The notes under the pieces were generated by a model, which saw nothing but the letters and a program-made list of their open reading frames with translations, did not search any database and had not been told where the DNA came from. From assembly GCA_964538505.1 (NCBI GenBank), contig CAZIDY010000001.1, forward strand, positions 186,001 through 250,000: DNA of 64,000 bases, written 5' to 3'. How positions within the stretch are numbered: position 1 is the stretch's first letter; the number at the start of each line of letters is the position of its first letter. Source of the DNA: Zeimonas sp964538505. Lineage in GTDB: Bacteria > Pseudomonadota > Gammaproteobacteria > Burkholderiales > Burkholderiaceae_E. The translations under genes were made by a program, and so were the position numbers. Positions 27,519 to 35,871 of this stretch are shown here, piece by piece.

Positions 27519-29063
27519 ATGGCCGACAAGCTGATCATTTTCGACACCACGTTGCGCGATGGCGAGCAGAGCCCGGGCGCGTCGATGACGCGCGAGGAGA
27601 AGCTGCGACTGGCCAAGCAACTGGAGAAGCTGCGCGTCGACGTGATCGAGGCGGGTTTCGCCGCTTCGTCGAACGGCGACTTCGAAGCGGTGCGCTCGAT
27701 CGCGGAGGCGATCAAGGACTCCACCGTCTGCTCGCTCGCACGCGCCAACGACCGCGACATCTCGCGCGCCGCCGAAGCCCTGCAGGCGGCGCGCTCGAAG
27801 CGCATCCACACGTTCATGGCGACCTCCGCGCTGCACATGGAGAAGAAGCTGCGGATGACATCCGAGCAGGTGCACGAGCAGATCGGTCTGGCAGTGCGCT
27901 TCGCACGCAAGTTCACCGACGACGTCGAGTTCTCGCCGGAAGACGCGAGCCGCTCCGACTTCGATTTCCTCTGCCGCGTGCTCGAGACGGCGATCGCGGA
28001 GGGCGCGACGACGATCAATATCCCGGACACCGTCGGCTACGCGGTTCCGGAGGGATTCGCCGATCGCATCCGCTCGCTGCGCGAACGGGTGCCGAACTCC
28101 GACAAGGCGATCTGGTCGGTGCACTGCCACAACGATCTCGGCATGGCGGTGGCGAACTCGCTCGCCGGCGTGATGGCCGGTGCGCGCCAGGTCGAGTGCA
28201 CGATCAACGGGCTGGGCGAGCGCGCCGGCAACACCTCGCTCGAGGAAATCGTGATGGCCGTGAAGACGCGGCGCGACTATTTCAACCTCGAGGTCGGCGT
28301 CGAGACGACGCAGATCGTTCCCACGTCGAAGCTCGTCTCGAGCATCACCGGCTTCCCGGTGCAGCCGAACAAGGCGGTGGTCGGTGCGAACGCCTTCGCG
28401 CATGCGTCGGGCATCCACCAGGACGGCGTGCTCAAGCAGCGCGACACCTACGAGATCATGCGCGCCGAGGATGTCGGCTGGACGGCCAACAAGATCGTGC
28501 TCGGCAAGCTCTCCGGGCGCAACGCGTTCAAGCAGCGCCTGCAGGAGTTGGGCATCGAACTCGAGTCCGACCAGGAGATGCACGCGGCCTTCCAGCGTTT
28601 CAAGGATCTCGCCGACCGCAAGGCCGAGATCTTCGACGAGGACATCCACGCGCTCGTCTCCGACCAGGCCGTGCATCACGAGGCCGACGAGCACTACCGG
28701 CTGGTGTCGATGGCGCAGGCCTCGGAAACCGGTGGACGTCCGCATGCGCGGGTGACGATCGGGATCGAGGGCGCCGACACGACGAGCGAGGCCACCGGCA
28801 ACGGGCCGGTCGACGCGACCTTCAAGGCGATCGAGTCGCGCGTGGCGAGTGGCGCCGAGCTGGTTCTCTATTCGGTCAACGCGATCACCACCGGAACCGA
28901 GTCGCAGGGCGAGGTCACGGTCCGGCTGGCGAAATCGGGCCGCATCGTCAATGGCGTCGGCGCTGACCCCGACATCGTCGTCGCGTCGGCGAAGGCGTAC
29001 CTGAACGCGCTGAACAAGCTGCATTCGCGGGCGGAGCGCATCGATCCGCAACCCGGCGTCTGA
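27519..29063 (+). CDS. leuA: 2-Isopropylmalate synthase
   Basis: 514 residues. Catalyses the first committed step of leucine synthesis, from 2-oxoisovalerate and acetyl-CoA. Signatures are LRDGEQSPGASMTREEKL near the N-terminus, VHCHNDLGMAVANSLAGVMA near 200, and NGLGERAGNTSLEEIVMA. The metal-binding His and Asp are present. The C-terminal LeuA allosteric domain (from about 390, with MAQASETGGRPHARVTI) binds leucine for feedback inhibition. The start ATG at 27519 follows CAGGAGC. Expression is probably controlled by the leader peptide upstream. The length is that of the bacterial long form. Confidence 0.97.
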   Translation: MADKLIIFDTTLRDGEQSPGASMTREEKLRLAKQLEKLRVDVIEAGFAASSNGDFEAVRSIAEAIKDSTVCSLARANDRDISRAAEALQAARSKRIHTFMATSALHMEKKLRMTSEQVHEQIGLAVRFARKFTDDVEFSPEDASRSDFDFLCRVLETAIAEGATTINIPDTVGYAVPEGFADRIRSLRERVPNSDKAIWSVHCHNDLGMAVANSLAGVMAGARQVECTINGLGERAGNTSLEEIVMAVKTRRDYFNLEVGVETTQIVPTSKLVSSITGFPVQPNKAVVGANAFAHASGIHQDGVLKQRDTYEIMRAEDVGWTANKIVLGKLSGRNAFKQRLQELGIELESDQEMHAAFQRFKDLADRKAEIFDEDIHALVSDQAVHHEADEHYRLVSMAQASETGGRPHARVTIGIEGADTTSEATGNGPVDATFKAIESRVASGAELVLYSVNAITTGTESQGEVTVRLAKSGRIVNGVGADPDIVVASAKAYLNALNKLHSRAERIDPQPGV

Positions 29064-29110
29064 TGAACGTGTGAGCCGATCGTCCATGCCCGCCTTCCGG
29101 GCGAGGCCGA

Positions 29111-29140
29111 TTGGTTCGCTCGGTGCGAGTGCGCTAGAAT
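29111..29140 (+). promoter_or_regulatory. Sigma-70 promoter of rpsO
   Basis: TTGGTT (29111-29116) and TAGAAT (29135-29140) are spaced 18 bp. Transcription would begin near 29147, leaving a long leader before rpsO. Confidence 0.6.
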
Positions 29141-29146
29141 CCCGGG

Positions 29147-29263
29147 TTTCTCCGGCCCCGCGGTCGGGGGAGTGCCCGGCCAGGGGGCCGGGCGGCACGG
29201 CACCGCATCCCGGTGGTGCCGCAAGTAACGACGTAATCGACGTCAACGTCCCAGGGGAAATTC
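29147..29263 (+). promoter_or_regulatory. Structured rpsO 5' leader, possible S15 autoregulatory site
   Basis: About 117 bases with two GC-rich hairpins: CCCGGCC/GGCCGGG near 29175-29192 and GGCACC/GGTGCC near 29200-29221. The Shine-Dalgarno AGGGGAAA precedes the ATG. S15 represses its own mRNA by binding such leaders in several bacteria; that it does so here is inferred. Confidence 0.4.
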
Positions 29264-29533
29264 ATGGCCATCGGCAACACCGAGAAGGCGAAGATCGTCG
29301 CCGACTTCCAGCGCACCGGCAACGACACGGGTTCGCCCGAGGTCCAGGTCGCGCTGCTCACCGCTCGCATCGTCGACCTCACCGACCACTTCAAGACGCA
29401 CGCGAAAGACCATCACTCGCGTCGCGGCCTGCTGAAGATGGTGAGCCGGCGACGCAAGCTGCTCGACTACCTGAAAGGGAAGAATCCCGCCAGCTACCGC
29501 GCGCTCGTCGAGAAACTGGGTCTGCGCGGCTGA
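29264..29533 (+). CDS. rpsO: 30S ribosomal protein S15
   Basis: 89 residues, the universal length. The sequence AIGNTEKAKIVADFQRTGND, then TGSPEVQVALLTARIVDLTD and HSRRGLLKMVSRRRKLLDYL, is standard S15. It binds 16S rRNA helices 20-22 and nucleates assembly of the platform. It is followed by a terminator hairpin and then pnp, the ancient rpsO-pnp arrangement. Confidence 0.99.
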   Translation: MAIGNTEKAKIVADFQRTGNDTGSPEVQVALLTARIVDLTDHFKTHAKDHHSRRGLLKMVSRRRKLLDYLKGKNPASYRALVEKLGLRG

Positions 29534-29545
29534 AACGAACGAGCC

Positions 29546-29574
29546 GAAACCCGCAAGCGAACCTTGCGGGTTTC
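29546..29574 (+). terminator. rpsO-pnp intergenic hairpin
   Basis: Perfect 12-bp stem (GAAACCCGCAAG and CTTGCGGGTTTC) with a five-base loop CGAAC. The arm ends in GTTTCCTGCTT rather than a clean U tract, so it probably attenuates rather than stops transcription into pnp. In E. coli the equivalent region is an RNase III target used in Pnp autocontrol. Confidence 0.85.
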
Positions 29575-29604
29575 CTGCTTCTGCACCGCTCGAAAGGAAA
29601 TCAA

Positions 29605-31746
29605 GTGTTTGAAATCGCAAAAAGAACGTTTCAGTGGGGCGCCAACACCGTCACCATCGAGACGGGTGAAGTCGCACGGCAGGCGTCGGGTTCGGCGCTC
29701 GTTACCATGGACGACACGGTCATCCTCGCCACTGTCGTCGGCGCGCGCAACGCGAAACCCGGGCAGGATTTCTTTCCGCTCACCGTCGACTACACCGAGA
29801 AGTTCTATGCGGCCGGCCGCATCCCGGGCGGCTTCTTCAAGCGCGAAGGACGTCCCACCGAGCGCGAGATCCTCACCTGCCGCCTGATCGATCGCCCGAT
29901 CCGCCCGCTGTTCCCCGAGGGCTTCTACAACGAAGTCCAGGTGATCGTGCATGTCATGTCGAGCAACCCGGAAGTCGACAGCGCGATTCCCGCGATGATC
30001 GGCTCGTCGGCCGCGCTTGCGTTGTCGGGCATACCTTTCGATGGGCCCATCGGTGCGGCGCGCGTCGGCTACATCGACGGGCAGTACGTGGTGAATCCGA
30101 GCACTACCCAGATGCTCTCGTCGAAGCTCGACCTGGTCGTCGCCGGCACCGATGCGGCGGTGCTGATGGTCGAATCCGAAGCGCACGAGCTGCCCGAGGA
30201 CGTCATGCTCGGCGGCGTCGTCTTCGGCCACGAGCAGATGCAGGTGGTCATTCGCGCGATCGACGAACTGGTCGCCGAAGCCGGCAAGCCCGCCTGGGAT
30301 TGGCAGCCTCCGGCGAAGGACACGGTGCGGGAGGCGCGTGTTGACGAGCTCGCCGGCGAGGAGATGCGTGCTGCCTACGGCCTGCGCAACAAGCAGCAGC
30401 GCGTCTCGCGCATCCGCGAGATCGAGAAGGCGACGATCGAGCGCATCAATGCCGACGCCGTCGGCGCAGGCGAGCAGCCGCCCGACACGAACGCGCTGTC
30501 GAACATGCTGTTCGATCTGCAGGCGCGCATCGTGCGCCAGCAGATCCTTTCGGGCGAGCCGCGCATCGACGGGCGCGACACACGCACCGTTCGTCCGATC
30601 TCGATCCGCACGAGCGCGTTGCCGCGTGCGCATGGCTCGGCGCTGTTCACGCGCGGCGAGACGCAGGCGATGGTCGTCGCCACGCTCGGCACCTCGCGCG
30701 ACGAGCAGATCATCGACGCGATCAACGGCGAATACCGCGAGCGGTTCATGTTCAACTACAACATGCCGCCTTTCGCTACCGGTGAGGCCGGTCGCTTCGG
30801 CGCGCCCAAGCGTCGCGAGATCGGCCACGGCAACCTGGCCAAGCGCGCGCTGCGTCCGCTGCTGCCGAGCGCCGAGGAGTTCGCATATTCGCTGCGTGTC
30901 GTCTCGGAGATCACCGAGTCGAACGGATCCTCGTCGATGGCCTCGGTGTGCGGCGGCTGCCTCGCGCTGATGGACGCGGGCGTGCCGATCCGCGCGCACG
31001 TTGCCGGCGTCGCGATGGGCCTGATCAAGGAAGGCAACCGCTTCGCGGTGCTTACCGATATCCTCGGCGACGAGGATCACCTCGGCGACATGGACTTCAA
31101 GGTGGCCGGAACCACGACCGGCATCACCGCCCTGCAGATGGACATCAAGATCCAGGGCATCACCAGGGAGATCATGCAGGTCGCGCTCGCACAGGCGCGC
31201 GAGGGTCGCATGCACATCCTCGACGTGATGCAGCAGGCGATCGGCGGCGCGCGTGAAGATCTCTCCGATTTCGCGCCGCGCATGTACACGATGAAGATCA
31301 ATCCCGAGCGCATCCGCGACGTGATCGGCAAGGGCGGTGCGACGATCCGCCAGATCACCGAGAGTACCGGCACGCAGATCGACATCCAGGACGACGGATC
31401 GATCACGATCGCTGCGGTCGACGGCAATGCCGCCAAGCGCGCGCAGAAGATCATCGAGGACCTCACCGCCGAAGTCGAGATCGGCCGCATCTACGACGGC
31501 ACCGTGCTGAAGATCCTCGACTTCGGCGCGATCGTCCAGGTGATGCCCGGCCGCGACGGTCTGCTGCACGTCTCGCAGATCGCCAACGAGCGCGTGAACC
31601 AGGTCTCCGACTACCTGAAGGAAGGGCAGGCGGTGCGCGTTAAGGTCATCGAGGCCGACGACAAGGGTCGGTTGCGCCTGTCGATGAAGGCCGCGGCTGC
31701 CGATGACGCGGCTGCTGCTGCGGCAGAGGGCCAGGCGAGCGCCTGA
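29605..31746 (+). CDS. pnp: Polyribonucleotide nucleotidyltransferase (PNPase)
   Basis: 713 residues from a GTG at 29605 preceded by AAAGGAAA. Phosphorolytic 3'-5' exoribonuclease and degradosome partner. Two RNase PH domains are present: the first with GGFFKREGRPTEREILTCRL, the second with the active-site SDG-equivalent region SSMASVCGGCLALMDAGVPI and TDILGDEDHLGDMDFKVAGT. The KH domain has IRDVIGKGGATIRQITESTG near residue 570. The S1 domain follows from about 620 (GRIYDGTVLKILDFGAIVQV). The tail after 700 is Ala-rich. Start and length agree with the family. It is convergent with the next gene across a dispersed palindrome. Confidence 0.98.
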   Translation: MFEIAKRTFQWGANTVTIETGEVARQASGSALVTMDDTVILATVVGARNAKPGQDFFPLTVDYTEKFYAAGRIPGGFFKREGRPTEREILTCRLIDRPIRPLFPEGFYNEVQVIVHVMSSNPEVDSAIPAMIGSSAALALSGIPFDGPIGAARVGYIDGQYVVNPSTTQMLSSKLDLVVAGTDAAVLMVESEAHELPEDVMLGGVVFGHEQMQVVIRAIDELVAEAGKPAWDWQPPAKDTVREARVDELAGEEMRAAYGLRNKQQRVSRIREIEKATIERINADAVGAGEQPPDTNALSNMLFDLQARIVRQQILSGEPRIDGRDTRTVRPISIRTSALPRAHGSALFTRGETQAMVVATLGTSRDEQIIDAINGEYRERFMFNYNMPPFATGEAGRFGAPKRREIGHGNLAKRALRPLLPSAEEFAYSLRVVSEITESNGSSSMASVCGGCLALMDAGVPIRAHVAGVAMGLIKEGNRFAVLTDILGDEDHLGDMDFKVAGTTTGITALQMDIKIQGITREIMQVALAQAREGRMHILDVMQQAIGGAREDLSDFAPRMYTMKINPERIRDVIGKGGATIRQITESTGTQIDIQDDGSITIAAVDGNAAKRAQKIIEDLTAEVEIGRIYDGTVLKILDFGAIVQVMPGRDGLLHVSQIANERVNQVSDYLKEGQAVRVKVIEADDKGRLRLSMKAAAADDAAAAAAEGQASA

Positions 31747-31761
31747 TCGGCGCCAGCCCCC

Positions 31762-31819
31762 CGAAAAACCGGGGTCAGACTACGGTTACTTGTAACCGTG
31801 GTCTGACCCCGGTTTTTCG
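31762..31819. repeat. Dispersed palindrome, copy 2 (28-bp inverted repeat, 2-nt loop)
   Basis: Left arm 31762-31789 and right arm 31792-31819 match with a single difference (T instead of C, which still allows a G-U pair). The core again is GTGGTCTGACCCC. It lies between the convergent pnp and Nudix-MBL genes and would act as a terminator for both. The right arm ends in GGTTTTTCG, which supplies a U tract. Confidence 0.92.
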
Positions 31820-31829
31820 CGTACTCGTT

Positions 31830-33476
31830 TCAGCGAAGCGACCAGCGCCCGTCGTTCTCGTCGGCGCGCTGCTCGTCACGCAGCTTCAGCAGATGCGCGG
31901 TGAGCGAGCATTTCGCCACCGGGTACAGGATCGGATCGACGTCGTCGTAGGCGAAGCGCACGAGCTCGTCGAGCGTGCCGCCGTTTGTCTTCTGCAGCGC
32001 GTCGACCACTTTCGCCTCGCGCGCCATCCGGTGCGCGATCAGCCGCGCTATCTCGGTCTTGCCGCGCGCGATCACGTGCCCGTGCGCGGGCAAAATGAAC
32101 TCGAAGGGCTCGCGCGCCAATCGCTCGAGCGACTCGATGTAGGCGCGCATGTCGCCGTCGGGCGGAGCGATGACCGTCGTCGAGCCGTTCAGGATATGGT
32201 CGCCCGAGAACAGCAGCCCGTCCTCCTCGAGCAGCAGGCAGACGTGATGCTCGGCGTGTCCGGGGGTGTGCAGCACGCGCAGCGTCGAGTCGCCGACGCG
32301 CAGCGTCTCGCCGTCCTGCAACTCGCGGTCGGGGCGGAACGTCCACTCGCGTCGGAATCCTTCACCGCTCGCGCGGCCGAGGATCGGCGCCTTGGTGCGC
32401 CGCTGCAGCGGCATCGCGCCCGGCAGGTGATCGGGGTGCCCGTGCGTGCAGACGATCGTTTTCAGCCCGTCGCCGACGAAATCGAGAATGCGGGCGATAT
32501 GGCCCGCGTCGTCGGGCCCGGGGTCGATCACCAGCCAGTCGCCCGGTTCCCCGACGATGTAGGTGTTGGTTCCCGGACCGGTCATTCGGCCGGGGTTCGG
32601 CGCTGTGAGTCGGTGCACATGACGCAGCAGCGGCACGACGCGCTCCGATTGCCAGTCGAGCGTGTGCTCGGCACGGCCGTCGGGGGTGACGAGCTCGAGC
32701 TCGCCGTAGGGCAGCTCTTCCTCGCTGAAGCGTTCGAGCTGGCCGCGCAGCCAGCCGGCGCGCGGGCAGGAGATCCAGATGCGCTTCTGTCCACGCGCGT
32801 GTGCGAGGATCTCGTCGGCGCTGCCGAATGCAGACAGCTGGCGCAGCGTGCGGATCGTCGGGAAGATGATGTTGAACTCGCCGCGTTCGTGACGCTCGAG
32901 CCCGGCTGAAGGGTTCACCCAGATCGGCTCGAACTGCTCCCCTTCGTCGGCGACGGGTTCCTGGTAGTCGGGCATCCGTGCAACGAAGAAGCGGGCGTCG
33001 AAGCGCTTGGGCAGATCGCGATCGGTGATCCAGTGGCTGAACCAGTGCACCTCGTCGAGCGCGAGACGCAGCCCCTGCGCAGCGAGTCGGTCGAAGAGGT
33101 TCTCATGACGATGTTCACCGAGCTGCGCCGCGATGCGCGACAGCTCGCGATCGTCGCGCGTGCCGCGTGCGAGCAGCACGCCGAGCTCTTCGAAGGCTTC
33201 ACGTACCGCTGCCGTTGCGTACGAGATCGTCTCCGGCGTCTGGTCGTCGCGAACGTCGACGATGCCGCGCTCGTGAGCGGTCGCATCGGCCGCGTCGACG
33301 ACGCCACCGGGAAAGACGTAGGCACCCGGCGCGAAGCTGGCGTTGAGTGAGCGCCGCGTCATCAGGATTTCGGGGCCGTCGTCGGCGTCGCGCAGCAGCA
33401 GGATCGTCGCTGCGGGTCGCGGTGTCGCGGGTTCGCTCCACGAATGCAGCCGTTTTTCCGGACGAACCATGGTCAT
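31830..33476 (-). CDS. Nudix hydrolase - metallo-beta-lactamase fusion protein
   Basis: 548 residues. The N-terminal Nudix-like domain (about 10-250) has APGAYVFPGGVVDAADA and a Nudix box remnant AAVREAFEELGVLLA. The C-terminal metallo-beta-lactamase domain (about 270-548) has TNTYIVGEPGDWLVIDPGPD, the metal motif THGHPDHLPGA, HTPGHAEHHVCLLL and GDHILNGSTTVI, close to LACTB2/RNase Z-like hydrolases. The final winged helix resembles the BLACT_WH domain. Such fusions occur in betaproteobacteria and may hydrolyse acyl-CoA or nucleotide conjugates; the substrate is unknown. The start ATG at 33476 overlaps the stop of the upstream fadJ-like gene (ATGA), so the two are coupled. Confidence 0.88.
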   Translation of the reverse strand: MTMVRPEKRLHSWSEPATPRPAATILLLRDADDGPEILMTRRSLNASFAPGAYVFPGGVVDAADATAHERGIVDVRDDQTPETISYATAAVREAFEELGVLLARGTRDDRELSRIAAQLGEHRHENLFDRLAAQGLRLALDEVHWFSHWITDRDLPKRFDARFFVARMPDYQEPVADEGEQFEPIWVNPSAGLERHERGEFNIIFPTIRTLRQLSAFGSADEILAHARGQKRIWISCPRAGWLRGQLERFSEEELPYGELELVTPDGRAEHTLDWQSERVVPLLRHVHRLTAPNPGRMTGPGTNTYIVGEPGDWLVIDPGPDDAGHIARILDFVGDGLKTIVCTHGHPDHLPGAMPLQRRTKAPILGRASGEGFRREWTFRPDRELQDGETLRVGDSTLRVLHTPGHAEHHVCLLLEEDGLLFSGDHILNGSTTVIAPPDGDMRAYIESLERLAREPFEFILPAHGHVIARGKTEIARLIAHRMAREAKVVDALQKTNGGTLDELVRFAYDDVDPILYPVAKCSLTAHLLKLRDEQRADENDGRWSLR

Positions 33477-35728
33477 GCCGCGGTGCTTCCTTTCGAAGGG
33501 GACGAGCCGCCGATCGGTTCGTCGTCGTTTGCATGGCGCTCGAGCAGCGCCGGCGGCGCGAAACGCTCGCCGTAGCGTTGTGCGAGCTCGCGCGCCCGTT
33601 CCATGAAGCGACGCGCGCCGACGTGATCGACGAAGCGCAGCGTGCCGCCCGTCCAGGCCGGAAAACCCCAGCCGAAGATCGAACCGACGTTCGCGTCGCG
33701 TGCCGTGTCGACGATGCCTTCCTCGATGCAACGGATCGTCTCGAGCGATTGCACGTACAGCAGCCGGTCGCGCACGTCGTCGATCGTTACCTTGTTCCGT
33801 GCGCGCTCGAAAGCCTGCAGGCCGGGCCAAAGCGATTTCTCCGCGTCGGCCGGATAGTCGTAGAAGCCGCCGCTGTAGGCGCGGCCCATGCGCCGATAGC
33901 CGTGCGCCATTTTCTCGAGGACGTACACAGCCGTTTCGGGGATGCGGCTGGCTTTGCCGTGCGAATGATCGTGATCGTGTCCGTGGGCATGCGCGTCGTC
34001 GTGCGTGTGCAGATGCGCGTGCCCGTCGCCCTGATGCTCGTGCTTCGCATCGGCCATCTCCTGGTGCAATACGTCGTCGGCGAGCTTCAACGAAACCTCG
34101 TCGAGCACCGCGAGCGGGCCGACCGGCATGCCGAGCTGCAGGGCAGCGTTCTCGATCAGTGCGGCAGGTACGCCTTCACCGAGCAACGCCATCCCTTCGT
34201 TGACGAAGCTGCCGAACACGCGGCTCGTGTAGAACCCGCGCCCATCGTTGACGACGATCGGCATCTTGCCCAGTTGAACGACGAGGTCCCAGGCGGCTGC
34301 AGCCGTTTCCTTCGATGTCGCCTTGCCGCGAATGATCTCGACCAGTGGCATGCGCTCCACCGGCGAGAAGAAGTGCAGGCCGACGAAGCGCTGCGGGTGC
34401 GGGCAGGCGCCTGCCAGGCCGCTGATCGGCAGCGTCGACGTGTTCGACGCGACGATCGCCTTTTCGTCGACGACTTCGGCGATCGAGCGGATGACCTGCT
34501 CCTTCAGCGAGCGATTCTCGAATACTGCTTCGATGACGAGGTCGCACCCGGCGAGGTCGCCGATCGCCGCCGTCGGCTGGATGCGTGCCAGCACGCGTTC
34601 GGCGTCGTCGGCGGAAAGACGCCTCTTGCGCACGCGTTCGGCCAGGAGCCGTCCCGAGTGCGCCTTGCCCGCGTCCGCCTTCTCGCGGCCGACGTCGACC
34701 AGCACGCAGTCGATGCCGCGGCTCGCACAGGCCCAGGCGATTCCGGCGCCCATCATTCCGGCACCGACGACGCCGACGCGGGTGAAACGATGCTTTTCGC
34801 TCGTATCGGGACGGCTGCCACCGCTCCTGATCTCGTTCGCCTGGAAGAACAGCGTGGAGATCATGTTTTTCGCCACCGGCCCGACAACCAGCCGTGTCAG
34901 GTAGCGCGACTCGATGCGCATTGCGGTATCGAAGTCGACCTGTGCGCTTTCGACGCTCGCCGAAAGAACTGCTTCAGGCGCCGGATAGTTTCCGCGGGTC
35001 TTCTGCTGTTGGATCGCCGGTGCGATCGCGAGCATTGCGGCCACTGCGGGGCTGGAAGGCGTGCCGCCCGGAATGCGGTGTTTCGGATCGTCCCATGGTT
35101 GACGCGCATCCGGATGCGCATCGATCCACGCGTGTGCGAGGGCGATCAGGCGCTCGGAGCTCGGTGCGAGCGCATCGACGAGCCCGAGCTCCAGCGCGCG
35201 CGACGGCGGGATGCGGCGACCTTCGCTGAGCAGTGGCAACGCTTCCTGAAGCCCGAGCAGGCGAACCAGCTTCACGGTGCCGCCAGCACCGGGCATCAGC
35301 CCGAGCGTGACTTCCGGCAAGCCGAGCTCGATCGAATCGTCGTCGAGACAGATGCGTGCGTGACACGCGAGCGCGAGCTCGAACCCTCCGCCCAGCGCGC
35401 TTCCGGTGATCGCCGCCACTACCGGTCGACCCAGCCGCTCGAGCCTGCGCAGACACGCCTTGAGCGCCTGGACCTCCTCGAAGAACGCGGCGGCGTCCTC
35501 CGGGCGCACGGCAAGGAGCGCATGCAGTTCGCCACCCGCGAAGAACGTGCGCTTCGCGGACGCGACGATGACGCCGCGGATGCTGCCGCGTTCCGCTTCG
35601 AGCCGCTCGACGATCGACGCGAGATCGGCACGAAACGCCGCGTCCATCGTGTTCACCGACTGGCCCGGTGTATCGAGAACGAGCGTCACGACCCCTTGCT
35701 CGTCCGACTGGTATCGAATGCTCGACAT
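33473..35728 (-). CDS. fadJ: FadJ/FadB-type bifunctional enoyl-CoA hydratase / 3-hydroxyacyl-CoA dehydrogenase with His-rich insert
   Basis: 751 residues; start MSSIRYQSDEQGVVTLVLDT. The crotonase domain (about 1-190) has GSALGGGFELALACHARICL and MPGAGGTVKLVRLLG. The NAD-binding domain (from about 310) has VGVVGAGMMGAGIAWACASR, and LHFFSPVERMPLVEIIRG; two C-terminal dehydrogenase domains follow. It performs the hydration and oxidation steps of beta-oxidation. Oddly, residues about 560-592, in the first C-terminal domain, contain a strongly His-rich insert (HEHQGDGHAHLHTHDDAHAH then GHDHDHSHG), which resembles metal-binding loops and is not part of the usual fold. The thiolase and acyl-CoA dehydrogenase at 42-44.4 kb could complete the cycle. 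Confidence 0.93.
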   Translation of the reverse strand: MSSIRYQSDEQGVVTLVLDTPGQSVNTMDAAFRADLASIVERLEAERGSIRGVIVASAKRTFFAGGELHALLAVRPEDAAAFFEEVQALKACLRRLERLGRPVVAAITGSALGGGFELALACHARICLDDDSIELGLPEVTLGLMPGAGGTVKLVRLLGLQEALPLLSEGRRIPPSRALELGLVDALAPSSERLIALAHAWIDAHPDARQPWDDPKHRIPGGTPSSPAVAAMLAIAPAIQQQKTRGNYPAPEAVLSASVESAQVDFDTAMRIESRYLTRLVVGPVAKNMISTLFFQANEIRSGGSRPDTSEKHRFTRVGVVGAGMMGAGIAWACASRGIDCVLVDVGREKADAGKAHSGRLLAERVRKRRLSADDAERVLARIQPTAAIGDLAGCDLVIEAVFENRSLKEQVIRSIAEVVDEKAIVASNTSTLPISGLAGACPHPQRFVGLHFFSPVERMPLVEIIRGKATSKETAAAAWDLVVQLGKMPIVVNDGRGFYTSRVFGSFVNEGMALLGEGVPAALIENAALQLGMPVGPLAVLDEVSLKLADDVLHQEMADAKHEHQGDGHAHLHTHDDAHAHGHDHDHSHGKASRIPETAVYVLEKMAHGYRRMGRAYSGGFYDYPADAEKSLWPGLQAFERARNKVTIDDVRDRLLYVQSLETIRCIEEGIVDTARDANVGSIFGWGFPAWTGGTLRFVDHVGARRFMERARELAQRYGERFAPPALLERHANDDEPIGGSSPSKGSTAA

Positions 35729-35871
35729 GCGCTCTCCGGCCCGCGGGAAACGGGCTGCAGCGACCAATCATAATCGCTCGGGGGAGGGCGCTCGGATCGA
35801 GCGCGAGAGGCTGCGACGCTGCGTGGCGTCGGCCAGGTCGGTGCGGGAACGGTACGAGTGAACCGACGCGG

